From positions 1,390,981 through 1,454,980 of the forward strand of contig NZ_AP017928.1 of the NCBI RefSeq assembly GCF_003584645.1: a stretch of 64,000 bases of DNA, written 5' to 3'. Made by a program: the position numbers and the translations under genes. Shown in pieces: positions 37,169-46,757 of this stretch. The notes below the pieces were generated by a model. That model was given only the letters and a program-made list of their open reading frames with translations. It searched no databases and was not told the origin of the DNA. The stretch comes from Methylocaldum marinum (GTDB taxonomy: Bacteria > Pseudomonadota > Gammaproteobacteria > Methylococcales > Methylococcaceae). The first letter of the stretch is position 1; each line of letters starts with the position of its first letter.

Positions 37169-38533
37169 ATGACCATGACGGTTAAGCCTACCCCTCGGCC
37201 GGAGACGGTTTACACCGTCTCCCGGCTCAACCGTGAAACCCGCTTCCTGCTCAACGATTGCTTCGGCAGTATCTGGATCGAGGGTGAAATTTCCAATCTC
37301 TCGACGCCTTCTTCCGGCCACGTTTATTTCAGCCTGAAAGACGCCGAGGCGCAGATACGCTGCGCCATGTTCCGTACACAAAGCCGATCCTTGGATTTCA
37401 AGCCGGAGAATGGCGATCATGTGCTGATTAGAGCTCAAGTCAGCCTCTACGAGCCGCGCGGCGATTTTCAGCTGATTGTCGAATATATGGAGGAAACCGG
37501 CGACGGATTGCTGTTGCGCGCTTTTGAAGCCCTAAAGCAGCGCCTGGCGACCGAAGGATTATTCGACAGCCGACATAAGAAGCCGATACCTGGATTGCCC
37601 CAATGTATCGGAATTATCACGTCGCCGACGGGGGCTGCCGTCCATGATGTGCTTACCGTGCTCAGACGCCGGTATCCTTCGGTTTCCGTGATCATTTTTC
37701 CGGTCAAGGTCCAGGGCGCCGATGCCAAATTCGAAGTAGTGAAAGCCCTTGCGGCGGCGGATCGGCTCCGATTGTGCGATGTCCTCGTAGTGGCCCGCGG
37801 AGGCGGTTCTCTCGAAGATTTATGGGCGTTCAACGAAGAGATCGTGGCGCGGGCGATATTTGAGTGCAGGACTCCGGTCGTAACGGGAATCGGACACGAG
37901 ATCGACACCACGATTGCCGATTTTGTCGCGGATCTGCGTGCGCCGACCCCATCGGCGGCCGCAGAAGCCGTAACTCCGGATAGCACAGTCTTGGTGGCCC
38001 GATTCGAACGGATCGACCAGCAGCTTTGCCTACACATGAAGGCACTACTCGAACGTAATCGAAGTGCAATCTCCATTCTCGGTCGCCGCTTACAGCAAGA
38101 GCACCCCAGCAGACGCCTGCAAACCCAAAGCCAGCGCCTGGATCAACTGGAACTCCGGCTCAGAAAAGCAATGAGAAGCACTCTGTCCAATTCCGATGTG
38201 CGACTGCGGACACAGCTCGCCCTATTGTCCAAGCACATACCGCACCGGCGCGTACAAATGCTCGACGAAAGGCGACGTCAAATTCAGCAAAGGCTTTGCA
38301 TGGCAATCCTGCGGGCTCTCGAAAAGCAGGGCCAGCGTGTTTCCGGTCTGGCCGAGCACCTTCAGGCGGTGAGTCCGCTGGCGACCCTAACACGCGGATA
38401 TGCCGTGGTCTATAAACAGGACACAGGAGAAATTCTGCGTTCTTACCGTGACATCCGGCCAGGCGAAAGAACGGAAACCCGAATCGCGGACGGCATCCTG
38501 GTCAGCCGGATCGAAGAGACGCGAAAACCTTGA
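37169..38533 (+). CDS. xseA: Exodeoxyribonuclease VII large subunit
   Basis: The 454-residue protein has the N-terminal OB fold (FGSIWIEGEISNLSTPSSGHVYFSLKD) and the catalytic domain (CIGIITSPTGAAVHDVLTVLRRRYP; VVARGGGSLEDLWAFNEE; TGIGHEIDTTIADFVADLRAPTPSAAAE). A coiled C-terminal region follows and ends with the conserved LTRGYAVV. With XseB it degrades single-stranded DNA. No xseB is in this window. The gene follows hslR by 36 bases. Confidence 0.96.
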   Translation: MTMTVKPTPRPETVYTVSRLNRETRFLLNDCFGSIWIEGEISNLSTPSSGHVYFSLKDAEAQIRCAMFRTQSRSLDFKPENGDHVLIRAQVSLYEPRGDFQLIVEYMEETGDGLLLRAFEALKQRLATEGLFDSRHKKPIPGLPQCIGIITSPTGAAVHDVLTVLRRRYPSVSVIIFPVKVQGADAKFEVVKALAAADRLRLCDVLVVARGGGSLEDLWAFNEEIVARAIFECRTPVVTGIGHEIDTTIADFVADLRAPTPSAAAEAVTPDSTVLVARFERIDQQLCLHMKALLERNRSAISILGRRLQQEHPSRRLQTQSQRLDQLELRLRKAMRSTLSNSDVRLRTQLALLSKHIPHRRVQMLDERRRQIQQRLCMAILRALEKQGQRVSGLAEHLQAVSPLATLTRGYAVVYKQDTGEILRSYRDIRPGERTETRIADGILVSRIEETRKP

Positions 38534-38722
38534 AGCGCTGCTGTTGCGTCCTGCCATATCAGTTGCAACGGTACGTTTTTTCCCCAAGATGCAGGAGCCT
38601 GTCACCGGAGCCGATATTATTCATCGATATCCAAGCGGGGATCTATTAAACTAACGGGTTCTTATTTTTCCGAACCCACCGGACCCAATCCGGAGCGACT
38701 TCAACCTTTAGCGGAAATTATC

Positions 38723-39133
38723 ATGAACAAAGAGAGCCAAGCACTGATCGAAAAGTACTACGCCGCTTTCAATGCCGGGGACATGGGTACGTTTCTAAGC
38801 CTTCTTACCGATGACGTTATCCATGACATCAACCAGGGACAGCGTGAAATCGGCAAAGAGACTTTTCGCGAGTTCATGAACCGGATGAACCGGAACTACA
38901 AGGAACAACTCGTCGATATGGTCATCATGACCAGCGACGATGGTAAACGAGCCGCCGCGGAATTTGTGGTTCTCGGTGAATATCTGGTGACCGACGAAGG
39001 CTTGCCGCCCGCCAAGGGCCAGAAATACCGTTTGCCGGCCGGCGCTTTCTTCGATATTCGCGACGGCAAGGTGGCGCGCATCACTAATTACTACAACTTG
39101 CAGGACTGGATCGCCCAGGTGGAAAAGGGCTGA
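38723..39133 (+). CDS. SnoaL-like / ketosteroid-isomerase-related protein
   Basis: A 136-residue cone-fold protein of the NTF2 superfamily: ALIEKYYAAFNAGDMGTFLSLLTDDVIHDINQGQREIGKETFREFM at the N-terminus and FDIRDGKVARITNYYNLQDW at the end. Members are isomerases, hydratases or binding proteins, so no reaction can be named. It is the first of three tightly packed genes, with four bases to the GNAT gene. Confidence 0.85.
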   Translation: MNKESQALIEKYYAAFNAGDMGTFLSLLTDDVIHDINQGQREIGKETFREFMNRMNRNYKEQLVDMVIMTSDDGKRAAAEFVVLGEYLVTDEGLPPAKGQKYRLPAGAFFDIRDGKVARITNYYNLQDWIAQVEKG

Positions 39134-39137
39134 AACC

Positions 39138-39752
39138 ATGACCGACGCGATCAGCATCAAGCGCTATACGGGCCAGGATCCTGATTTGCAGCCGTTTTTG
39201 CCCGATCTGGCACGACTGCGAATCGAAGTGTTCCGTGATTTTCCTTATCTCTACGACGGGAGCTACGAGTACGAGGAGAAATACCTGCAGACCTACACAC
39301 GGTCGCCGGAAAGCGTGATCGTGTTGGTGCTGGACGGCAACAAAGTGATAGGAGCTACGACTGGAATCCCGATGGAGCATGAAACGGAAGAATTCCAGAA
39401 GCCCTTCGTGGAACATGGCTATGACCCGAAAAAAATCTTCTACTGCGGTGAATCCGTCTTGCTGAAGGATTACCGCGGCCGAGGCATTTATCCCAGGTTC
39501 TTTGAGGAGCGCGAAGGCCACGCCCGATCACTCGGCCGATTCGACTGGAGCTGCTTCTGCTGCGTACAGCGCCCGGAAAATCACCCGCGCCGCCCGGCGG
39601 ATTACGTCCCGCTCGACCGGATCTGGAACAAATTCGGATATACCAAGCATCCGGAGCTGACAACGACGTACACCTGGAAAGACGTGGACGAAGAGGCCGA
39701 GTCGCCCAAACCCATGGTGTTCTGGCTCAAGTCTTTGAAGGAAACGACCTGA
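39138..39752 (+). CDS. GNAT-family acetyltransferase
   Basis: A 204-residue protein with the acetyl-CoA binding signature GESVLLKDYRGRGIYPRFFEERE (R-G-R-G-I loop) and the flanking strands of a GNAT fold (VIVLVLDGNKVIGATTGIPM). Its stop overlaps the ATG of the nitrilase gene, so the two are translationally coupled. The nitrilase superfamily includes a branch fused to a GNAT domain, so the operon may be the split equivalent. The substrate is unknown. Confidence 0.87.
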   Translation: MTDAISIKRYTGQDPDLQPFLPDLARLRIEVFRDFPYLYDGSYEYEEKYLQTYTRSPESVIVLVLDGNKVIGATTGIPMEHETEEFQKPFVEHGYDPKKIFYCGESVLLKDYRGRGIYPRFFEEREGHARSLGRFDWSCFCCVQRPENHPRRPADYVPLDRIWNKFGYTKHPELTTTYTWKDVDEEAESPKPMVFWLKSLKETT

Positions 39753-40624
39753 TGCCATCTCGAGCATTCCGTTTGGCTGCCGCGCAATACGATATCGGCT
39801 TTCTCAGGAACTGGGACGATTATTCCGCCAGGATCGCCCGCTGGATTGCCGAGGCCGCGGGGAACGGCGCCAAGATGTTACTGTTTCCCGAATACTTCAG
39901 CATGGAGTTGGCGTCCCTTTTTCCGGAAGAGGTCTACAAATCGCTGTCCAGACAACTGACGGAAATGCAGACCCTGCTGCCGGATTTCGTAATGCTCTTC
40001 TCGGACATGGCCGAGCAGCACGGTGTTTACATCATCGCCGGTTCATTTCCGATTCGGCTGGCGGACGGGCGCTACCGAAACCGGTCATTTTTGTTCCGTC
40101 CAGATGGAACGACCGATCATCAGGACAAGCTTCAAATGACGCGGTTCGAAAACGAGCATTGGCTGATTACCGGTGGCGAGGAAATCAAGACTCTGGACAC
40201 CGAGTTCGGACGGATCGGCATCAATATTTGCTACGACAGCGAGTTTCCGATGATCGCTCGCAAGCAGGTCGAAGCCGGAGCGGATTTGATTCTGGTACCG
40301 AGCTGTACCGATACCAAGGCAGGTTATCACCGGGTCCGTATCGGCTGCCAGGCGCGCGCTCTGGAAAATCAATGTTACGTCGTGCAATCGCCCACGGTGG
40401 GTCTAGCGCCCTGGTCGGAGGCCGTGGATGTCAATATCGGTTCCGCCGGGATCTACACCCCGGTGGATTACGGCTATCCGGACAACGGCATACTCGCCAT
40501 CGGCGAACTCGATCAAACCCAATGGGTGTATGCCGATATCGATCTGGCGTCGATCGCCCATATTCGCCAAACCGGACAGGTATTCAATTATCGCGACTGG
40601 CCGGGCCAGTTTCGCTACGCTTGA
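39752..40624 (+). CDS. Carbon-nitrogen hydrolase (nitrilase superfamily)
   Basis: A 290-residue protein with the complete Glu-Lys-Cys triad: Glu47 in LLFPEYFS, Lys126 in DHQDKLQMTRFE, and Cys160 in GINICYDSEFP. The family hydrolyses nitriles, amides, carbamoyl groups or transfers acyl groups. The spacing fits omega-amidase/carbamoylase-type members better than true nitrilases, but the substrate is not predictable. It is translated from an ATG overlapping the GNAT stop. Confidence 0.9.
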   Translation: MPSRAFRLAAAQYDIGFLRNWDDYSARIARWIAEAAGNGAKMLLFPEYFSMELASLFPEEVYKSLSRQLTEMQTLLPDFVMLFSDMAEQHGVYIIAGSFPIRLADGRYRNRSFLFRPDGTTDHQDKLQMTRFENEHWLITGGEEIKTLDTEFGRIGINICYDSEFPMIARKQVEAGADLILVPSCTDTKAGYHRVRIGCQARALENQCYVVQSPTVGLAPWSEAVDVNIGSAGIYTPVDYGYPDNGILAIGELDQTQWVYADIDLASIAHIRQTGQVFNYRDWPGQFRYA

Positions 40625-40861
40625 TCTAGGCTGGGGGCGAGCCCCGGCCGTCCGGTGCGCTTGCCCCGGGCCGTCTCATGGACGGGGACAATAGCAAGAT
40701 TTCCGCCCGCAGTTTCCTTGCTGTTAAGCCAAGCGAACTATTCTTAAAAATTATGGTCTTTGATGAACACGTTGCGGGTGCTGCGATTTGACAATCTCAT
40801 TGTCCGCCCGACACACCCGTAGGAAACTTTCGCACATCCGTATCGGAAAAGGAGAATGATT

Positions 40862-41308
40862 ATGGCAAAGAAGCAACCCTCAAAGCACACGGAAGATTCC
40901 GCAAAAGCCACGAAGAAACCTGGCACCGAAAGCGTTAAGGAATCGGTCGAGGAACGTCCGGAGCATGTCGCGGAACGGACAGCCGAACCGACCGACGGCC
41001 AACGGGAAGGATTCGACGAAGCCATCAAGGAAGGCGCGGAGCACGCCCGCTCGAGTTTTGCCGAACTGATGCCGGAGGTCGGCAATGTAATTCACAAAGG
41101 TGTATATTCGGGTTTTTATTATCTGAGCTACGGCGTGGTTTTCGGCTCATTGATGGCAGCCAACCTGCTTCCGGCGCACACTGCCGTGGAAGAAGGCGTA
41201 CGCGACGGCGCCAAAGCGGCGAGAAAGGCATTCTCGGGTAAACACGCCGGTACGCATGAAGCTACGCACACCGACGTGTCCGGCGAGGAAGGCATGACGA
41301 CGGCCTGA
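40862..41308 (+). CDS. Small Lys/Glu-rich protein with one hydrophobic segment
   Basis: I chose ATG 40862, seven bases after GGAG at 40851-40854; ATG 40856 is too close to it. The 148-residue product has a strongly charged, low-complexity first 55 residues (KKQPSKHTEDSAKATKKPG). A hydrophobic stretch near 80-105 follows (GVYSGFYYLSYGVVFGSLMAANLLP), then an Ala/His-rich tail. It could associate with a membrane or storage granule. No family is recognised. It is followed by convergent glgP. Confidence 0.6.
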   Translation: MAKKQPSKHTEDSAKATKKPGTESVKESVEERPEHVAERTAEPTDGQREGFDEAIKEGAEHARSSFAELMPEVGNVIHKGVYSGFYYLSYGVVFGSLMAANLLPAHTAVEEGVRDGAKAARKAFSGKHAGTHEATHTDVSGEEGMTTA

Positions 41309-41400
41309 TCGATACGACTCGATAACCGGACAGATCGCCCGAAAGAACAACGGCGATCTGCCGGCGGCTGGCATTGCCCCGACATTCCGGAGTCGCCGCC

Positions 41401-43860
41401 TTATATAGGCGTATTCCAAATCCGTTCCGCATATTCCCGGACGGCGCGATCACTCGAGAACCAGCCCGAATGAGCCACGTTCAGAATCGCTTTGCGGGTC
41501 CAGGTCTCGGAATCGAGATAAAGACGATCGACTTCCTCTTGACAGGCAATATACGATTCGTAGTCCGCCAAGATAGCGAATCTATCGCCTTCGCGCAGCA
41601 AAGAATCGATCAAAGGCTTGAATCTATCCTGCTCGTCGGGCGAGAAATACCCCGTCGAAATCATATCGAGCGCGAGCTTCAACTCTTCGTTGTCATAGTA
41701 GAAGCGCCAGGCGTCATATCCGCCTCTACGCATTTCGTCGAGCTGCTCCGCGGTATGCCCGAAAATAAAAATATTCTTCTCCCCCACTTTCTCGCGAATT
41801 TCGATATTGGCACCGTCCAGAGTTCCGATAGTGATGGCACCGTTCACCGCCATCTTCATGTTGCCGGTGCCCGAGGCCTCCATCCCGGCAGTCGAAATCT
41901 GCTCGGACAATTCGACCGCCGGCATGATTTCCATTGCGCGAGACACGTTGTAATCGGGCACGAACACCACTTTCAAAAGCCCGGCGACCGTCGAATCCCG
42001 GCCGATCACCTTAGATACATCGTTGATCAGCTTTATGACCAGCTTGGCCGCATGGTAACCCGGAGCCGCCTTGCCTCCGAAAATGACCGTGCGCGGGACC
42101 ATGTCTTGGGAAAGCCCGGCACGCAGTCGGTTATAGCGAGTAATCACATGCAGAAGATTCAGCAGTTGACGCTTGTATTCGTGCATGCGTTTAATCTGGA
42201 CGTCGAACAAACTCGCCGGATCGATCCCAATATTCAGGCGCTTAGCGATAAGGGACGCCAAATGCTGTTTGTTGGCTGATTTGACGGCCCGAAAGCGGGC
42301 GCGGAATTCAGCCTCGTCCGCCATGGCTGCAAGCTGCCGGAGACGTTCCAGATCGGTCACCCACCCTGGCCCTATGGTTTCCGTAATGAGCTTGGCGAGG
42401 CCGCGATTGGCCTGATTCAACCATCGCCGCGGCGTAATGCCGTTAGTGATACTTACGAAACGGTCGGGAAAAATCCTTGCGAAGTCTCTAAATATCGTGG
42501 TTCTCATCAACCGGGTGTGCAATGCGGCCACTCCGTTGACTTTATGACTGCCGATGATGGCCAAATGAGCCATCCTAACCCGCTTTCCCCTTTCCTCGTC
42601 GATGATGGAGACACGCTGAATCAGTCCCATATCTCCCGGAAACCGTTCGCCGACTTCTGTAAGAAAACGATGGTTGATTTCGTAAATGATTTGCAAATGG
42701 CGCGGCAGCAGCTCTTCGAACAGACGCACCGACCAGACTTCCAGCGCCTCGGGCAGCAGCGTGTGATTGGTATAGGAAAAGGTCCGGACCGTGATAGCCC
42801 ATGCGTCGTCCCACGGAACTTGATGCTCGTCGAGCAGAATGCGCATCAATTCCGGAATGGCAACTGATGGATGGGTGTCGTTAAGCTGAATCGCGACCTC
42901 TTGGGGCAGATCCGAGAAATCGCGCTGATCGATACGGAATTTTTTCAGAATGTCCTGGAGCGACGCGCTGACGAAGAAATATTCCTGCTTGAGCCTCAGC
43001 TCCCGCCCCATCTGCGTGGTATCGTCCGGATACAAAACCTTGGACAAGTTTTCCGACTGCGTCTTTTCCTCAACCGCCTTGATGTAATTGCCTTCGTTGA
43101 AATATTTCAGCTCGAAATCACGCGAAGCCTTCGCCGCCCACAGCCTCAGGTTGTTGACGGTCTCGCCGCCGTAGCCCGGAACGGGGATGTCGTAAGCCAT
43201 GGCCATCACATCCTCGGTGTCGATCCACCGATACCGCCTCTTGCCGTCGGCGTTCGGACATTCCACGACATGGCCGCGGAACTGCACACGGTAAAGAACG
43301 TCGGGCCGGGGAAATTCCCAGGGGTTTCCGTAACGCAGCCAGTTCTCGGGATGTTCGATTTGATAGCCGTCTTCGATGCGCTGAGAAAACATCCCGTAAT
43401 CGTAATGTATTCCGTAACCGAACCCCGGAAGCCGGAGCGTGGCAAGGGAATCCAGGTAGCACGCCGCCAGACGCCCCAAGCCGCCATTGCCCAGCGCGGC
43501 CTCTTCCTCCGTCTCTGCGAGTTCTTCCAGGTCCAGTCCGACATCTTCCAGGACCAGCTTGAATTCGTCGTAACATCCGATATTGAGCAAGCTGTTCCCT
43601 AATGCCCGGCCGATCAGGAATTCCATGGATAGGTAATAAACCCGTTTCGCATCCTGCAAATAGTACCGGCGCATGGACTCCATCCACCGTAAAGTGAGAA
43701 GATCCCGGACCACGTACGCCAAAGCGAAAAACCAGTCGCGCTCCTGGGTCTCGACCGGATCCTTGCCGATCGAATAAATCAGACGGTTGACCAAAGCGCG
43801 CTTCAGCGAAGAAATATCTTTGGGATTTGTGATTTCGTAAATGTCTTCAGGTACGGTCAT
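41401..43860 (-). CDS. glgP: Glycogen/maltodextrin phosphorylase
   Basis: The 819-residue protein matches GT35 phosphorylases throughout: LGNGGLGRLAACYLDSLATL, QLNDTHPSVAIPELMR, and the PLP-binding lysine in EASGTGNMKMAVNGAITIGTLDG. It releases glucose 1-phosphate from alpha-1,4-glucan. No glgB, glgC or glgA is beside it in this window, so substrate preference (glycogen or maltodextrin) is not resolved. It ends convergently with the small charged protein gene. Confidence 0.96.
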   Translation of the reverse strand: MTVPEDIYEITNPKDISSLKRALVNRLIYSIGKDPVETQERDWFFALAYVVRDLLTLRWMESMRRYYLQDAKRVYYLSMEFLIGRALGNSLLNIGCYDEFKLVLEDVGLDLEELAETEEEAALGNGGLGRLAACYLDSLATLRLPGFGYGIHYDYGMFSQRIEDGYQIEHPENWLRYGNPWEFPRPDVLYRVQFRGHVVECPNADGKRRYRWIDTEDVMAMAYDIPVPGYGGETVNNLRLWAAKASRDFELKYFNEGNYIKAVEEKTQSENLSKVLYPDDTTQMGRELRLKQEYFFVSASLQDILKKFRIDQRDFSDLPQEVAIQLNDTHPSVAIPELMRILLDEHQVPWDDAWAITVRTFSYTNHTLLPEALEVWSVRLFEELLPRHLQIIYEINHRFLTEVGERFPGDMGLIQRVSIIDEERGKRVRMAHLAIIGSHKVNGVAALHTRLMRTTIFRDFARIFPDRFVSITNGITPRRWLNQANRGLAKLITETIGPGWVTDLERLRQLAAMADEAEFRARFRAVKSANKQHLASLIAKRLNIGIDPASLFDVQIKRMHEYKRQLLNLLHVITRYNRLRAGLSQDMVPRTVIFGGKAAPGYHAAKLVIKLINDVSKVIGRDSTVAGLLKVVFVPDYNVSRAMEIMPAVELSEQISTAGMEASGTGNMKMAVNGAITIGTLDGANIEIREKVGEKNIFIFGHTAEQLDEMRRGGYDAWRFYYDNEELKLALDMISTGYFSPDEQDRFKPLIDSLLREGDRFAILADYESYIACQEEVDRLYLDSETWTRKAILNVAHSGWFSSDRAVREYAERIWNTPI

Positions 43861-44044
43861 TGCCCATAGGCTCCTTGAGCTCGAATGTTATTCCAGAATT
43901 CGACCAATATAGACCGAAGTATGAACGGCCCGATGAATTATTTGACCCCGGCCGGTCTAAAATAAGCGCGCAAAGCGCATCTAGAAAAACAACTACTCGG
44001 CCCTTGTTCGGATCCCCGATTATCTTAGGTTCCGGTTACACGTC

Positions 44045-45949
44045 ATGAATCACCGCTATTTTGCGCTCTCTGTCTTTTGCTTGCTGGTTCAGTTCGGCTC
44101 GGTCTGCGCCGCCCAACCGGAAAAATCCCTAGCACCCGGTTACAAGCCGCTGCCCTTCAAATTACCGCAACCCGGTACCTATGCCCTGCCCGGCTTGGGC
44201 CAAGCATCCGACGGGAAGGTCTTGGACACGAGCGGGAGCACGACGACTTTACATAAGTTGTACGGTGACAAACTGGTTCTGTTAAGTTTCATCTATTCCA
44301 CCTGCAGCGATGTCAACGGCTGCCCACTCGCGACCGCCGTCCTCCACAAGATTCAGCGCCGGCTCGCACGAGAGCCGCAAATTTCGGAACACTTGCGTCT
44401 GATCACTCTGAGCTTCAATCCCCTATACGATAGCCCGGAGGTCATGGCCCAATACGGGAACGCCTTCGCCAAGGGCGCAGACTGGCACTTTCTGACCGCC
44501 GCTTCCGAGCAAGAGATCGAACCGATCCTAACGGCCTACGGTCAATCCGTACAAAAAGACTACGATGCCGACGGAAAATTCCTCGGCACATTTTCTCACG
44601 TTCTCCGGGTCTTCCTGATCGATCGGGACAAGCAAATACGCAATATATACACGGTCTCCTTTCTGCACCCCGACACCCTGGTGAACGACATAAAAACGCT
44701 CCTGGCGGAAAAGCCCGCGGCCGAGTCACAGGCGATACCAACGGGAGGCGTCGCTTTGCTCGGGAGCGGAGACAACAAAAGCGGATACGAGGCGGGTGAT
44801 TTCGTTACCCGATCCATCGCTCTCACCGAACGATCGAGCCGGAGAACAAACCTGATGGCGTACGGCAGACGCCCGCCTCTCGGCTTACCACCGGTTCCCA
44901 CGCCCTCAGACAATCCATTGACCCCGGCCAAAATCGAACTGGGCCGGAAACTGTTCTTCGATCGTCGACTGTCTTTGAACAATACCTTTTCCTGCGCCAT
45001 GTGCCACATTCCGGAACAAGGCTTCAGCAGCAACGAACTGTCAACCGCCGTCGGCATCGAGGGGCGCACCGTACGGCGCAACTCGCCGACCCTGTACAAC
45101 GTGGCTTATCTGGGAAGATTGTTCCACGACGGACGCGAGAACCGCCTGGAACAGCAGGTCTGGGGCCCCCTGCTGGCCAGCAACGAAATGGGCGCGCCAT
45201 CGGTCGGCTATGTTGTCGACAAGATCGGGGGACTGCCCGACTACGCCGGACTTTTCGAAAAGGCCTTCAAGCGCGGCCCGACCATGGAAACCATAGGCAT
45301 GGCCTTGGCCAGCTATCAAAGGACTCTGAACTCGGCCGACTCACCTTTCGATCGCTGGCATTACGGCAGAAATAAAGACGCCCTGCCCCCTGAAGCGCGC
45401 TTGGGTTTCGAGCTGTTCACCGGCAAAGCCGGTTGTGCCCAATGCCATACGATAGCCGCGGACCACGCTCTATTTACCGATCAGCGAATGCACAACACGG
45501 GCATCGGCTTCCGTGCGGCCATGACCGAAGCAAAGGTAAAGCAGGAAATACAAGCCGCTCCGGGAGTTACCCTGGAAGTCGACGCCGAGATCCTCGCCGC
45601 CGTGAGCGAAGTCAAACCGAACGATCTAGGCCTTTACGAAATCACTCAAGACCCCGGAGACCGCTGGAAATACCGAACGCCATCCTTGCGTAACATCGCT
45701 TTGACTGCGCCGTACATGCACGACGGCTCGCTTTCCACGCTCGAGGAAGTTATCGAATTCTACAATCGCGGGGGTATCCCCAACGAAAACCTTGATCCCC
45801 TGATCAAGCCTTTGAACCTAAACAAAACCGAAGTCCGGGCTCTTGTCGCCCTGTTGGAATCCCTGACGGGGAGCAACGTGCCGGACATCGTTTCGGATGC
45901 TTTCGCGGCACCGGTGGGCAACCCAAGCGACCGGCAGGCGCACCGGTAA
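44045..45949 (+). CDS. SCO-domain / di-heme cytochrome c peroxidase fusion protein
   Basis: A 634-residue exported protein. A signal peptide (residues 1-23) is followed by an SCO/SenC-like thioredoxin fold at about 40-220, with Cys87 and Cys93 and the copper-ligand-type His185 in GTFSHVLRVF. The cysteines are separated by five residues (CSDVNGC) rather than SCO's three. From about 285 a MauG/CcpA-type domain carries two c-type heme sites, CAMCH (317-321) and CAQCH (464-468), and the MHDGS-type ending near 575. The combination suggests copper- or thiol-linked redox chemistry in the periplasm, possibly peroxide handling or protein cross-linking. Substrate unknown. Confidence 0.9.
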   Translation: MNHRYFALSVFCLLVQFGSVCAAQPEKSLAPGYKPLPFKLPQPGTYALPGLGQASDGKVLDTSGSTTTLHKLYGDKLVLLSFIYSTCSDVNGCPLATAVLHKIQRRLAREPQISEHLRLITLSFNPLYDSPEVMAQYGNAFAKGADWHFLTAASEQEIEPILTAYGQSVQKDYDADGKFLGTFSHVLRVFLIDRDKQIRNIYTVSFLHPDTLVNDIKTLLAEKPAAESQAIPTGGVALLGSGDNKSGYEAGDFVTRSIALTERSSRRTNLMAYGRRPPLGLPPVPTPSDNPLTPAKIELGRKLFFDRRLSLNNTFSCAMCHIPEQGFSSNELSTAVGIEGRTVRRNSPTLYNVAYLGRLFHDGRENRLEQQVWGPLLASNEMGAPSVGYVVDKIGGLPDYAGLFEKAFKRGPTMETIGMALASYQRTLNSADSPFDRWHYGRNKDALPPEARLGFELFTGKAGCAQCHTIAADHALFTDQRMHNTGIGFRAAMTEAKVKQEIQAAPGVTLEVDAEILAAVSEVKPNDLGLYEITQDPGDRWKYRTPSLRNIALTAPYMHDGSLSTLEEVIEFYNRGGIPNENLDPLIKPLNLNKTEVRALVALLESLTGSNVPDIVSDAFAAPVGNPSDRQAHR

Positions 45950-45954
45950 CCGGG

Positions 45955-46386
45955 TCAGACAAACGCGTAAACGATAGCGGCGTAGCGCAGAGCCTTGCCG
46001 GCCGCCATAGCCAAAACCGACCACCAGAACGGCAGACGCAACCAGCCGGCCGCGAAACAGAAGCCGTCCCCGACAACGGGCAGCCACGAAAACAACAATA
46101 TCGGGAGGCCCCATTTTCGCACCGAGGCGACGGCCTTCTCCTGACTCGGCTTGGCGAGTCGCCCCGCGGGATACTTGATCGCAGCAAGAAATCCCAACAA
46201 CCAAGTCGTGACGGCTCCCAGCGTATTGCCGGAGGTAGCCGTCAACAACAAGACTTCCGGCGAGAGCTCCGCTTGGCTGACGAGATAAGCGAGCACCGCC
46301 TCCGAACCCCCGGGCGCCAGGGTGGCGGATACAAACGCACTGCCGAAAAGACTCCATAGAGCAAATGAACCAGTCAAAAATTCCAT
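45955..46386 (-). CDS. YqaA-type (DedA/SNARE-associated) membrane protein
   Basis: A 143-residue membrane protein with about four hydrophobic segments. It has the DedA-superfamily patterns SGNTLGAVTTWLLG and GLPILLFSWLPVVGDGFCFAAGWLR, the shorter YqaA form. Related DedA proteins take part in membrane lipid carrier recycling or membrane homeostasis; YqaA itself is uncharacterised. It is convergent with the SCO-peroxidase gene, six bases apart. Confidence 0.85.
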   Translation of the reverse strand: MEFLTGSFALWSLFGSAFVSATLAPGGSEAVLAYLVSQAELSPEVLLLTATSGNTLGAVTTWLLGFLAAIKYPAGRLAKPSQEKAVASVRKWGLPILLFSWLPVVGDGFCFAAGWLRLPFWWSVLAMAAGKALRYAAIVYAFV

Positions 46387-46481
46387 CGCTTACGTTTTGA
46401 AATCCTGATCGAAAGCGCCAGCCGGTTCCTCCCGGCTAGCCGAGAAATTTAAAAAAACCACGAGACAACCAATCGCAAATA

Positions 46482-46510
46482 TTGACACAGCCAAGGTAAA
46501 AAAGTAGGAT
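46482..46510 (+). promoter_or_regulatory. tRNA-Met promoter
   Basis: TTGACA (46482-46487), 17 bases, TAGGAT (46505-46510). It lies 18 bases before the mature tRNA. Confidence 0.65.
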
Positions 46511-46527
46511 TTTAAGTCTCAATTCAT

Positions 46528-46604
46528 GGCTACGTAGCTCAGTTGGTTAGAGCACCGCATTCATAATGCGGGTGTCGGCGGTTCAAGTCCGCCCGTAGCT
46601 ACCA
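46528..46604 (+). tRNA. tRNA-Met (anticodon CAT, elongator type)
   Basis: The 77-base sequence folds as a cloverleaf with encoded CCA. The 5' half is the same as E. coli elongator tRNA-Met through GGTTAGAGCAC. The anticodon loop is TTCATAA. The first acceptor pair is G1-U72 rather than G-C. A tRNA-Ile with CAT (lysidine-modified) is the alternative, but the body resembles tRNA-Met better. Confidence 0.92.
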
Positions 46605-46610
46605 TAATTC

Positions 46611-46642
46611 AAAGGCTTGGACGTGTTGTCTAAGCCTTTTTT
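46611..46642 (+). terminator. Terminator after tRNA-Met
   Basis: AAAGGCTTGGAC (46611-46622) pairs with GTCTAAGCCTTT (46628-46639), a 12-base-pair stem with a five-base loop and a T-run. A similar terminator occurs at 49948-49976. Confidence 0.8.
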
Positions 46643-46757
46643 GTTTTCAGCCCCGACCCGCACCAGCGGGTCAAGTTCGAGCACTTCCCGTAGAAGCTCC
46701 GGTGCAAGATGCACGCAGCGCATAGTCATCGTTAAGTCAAGGTTTCCGAACGTCACC

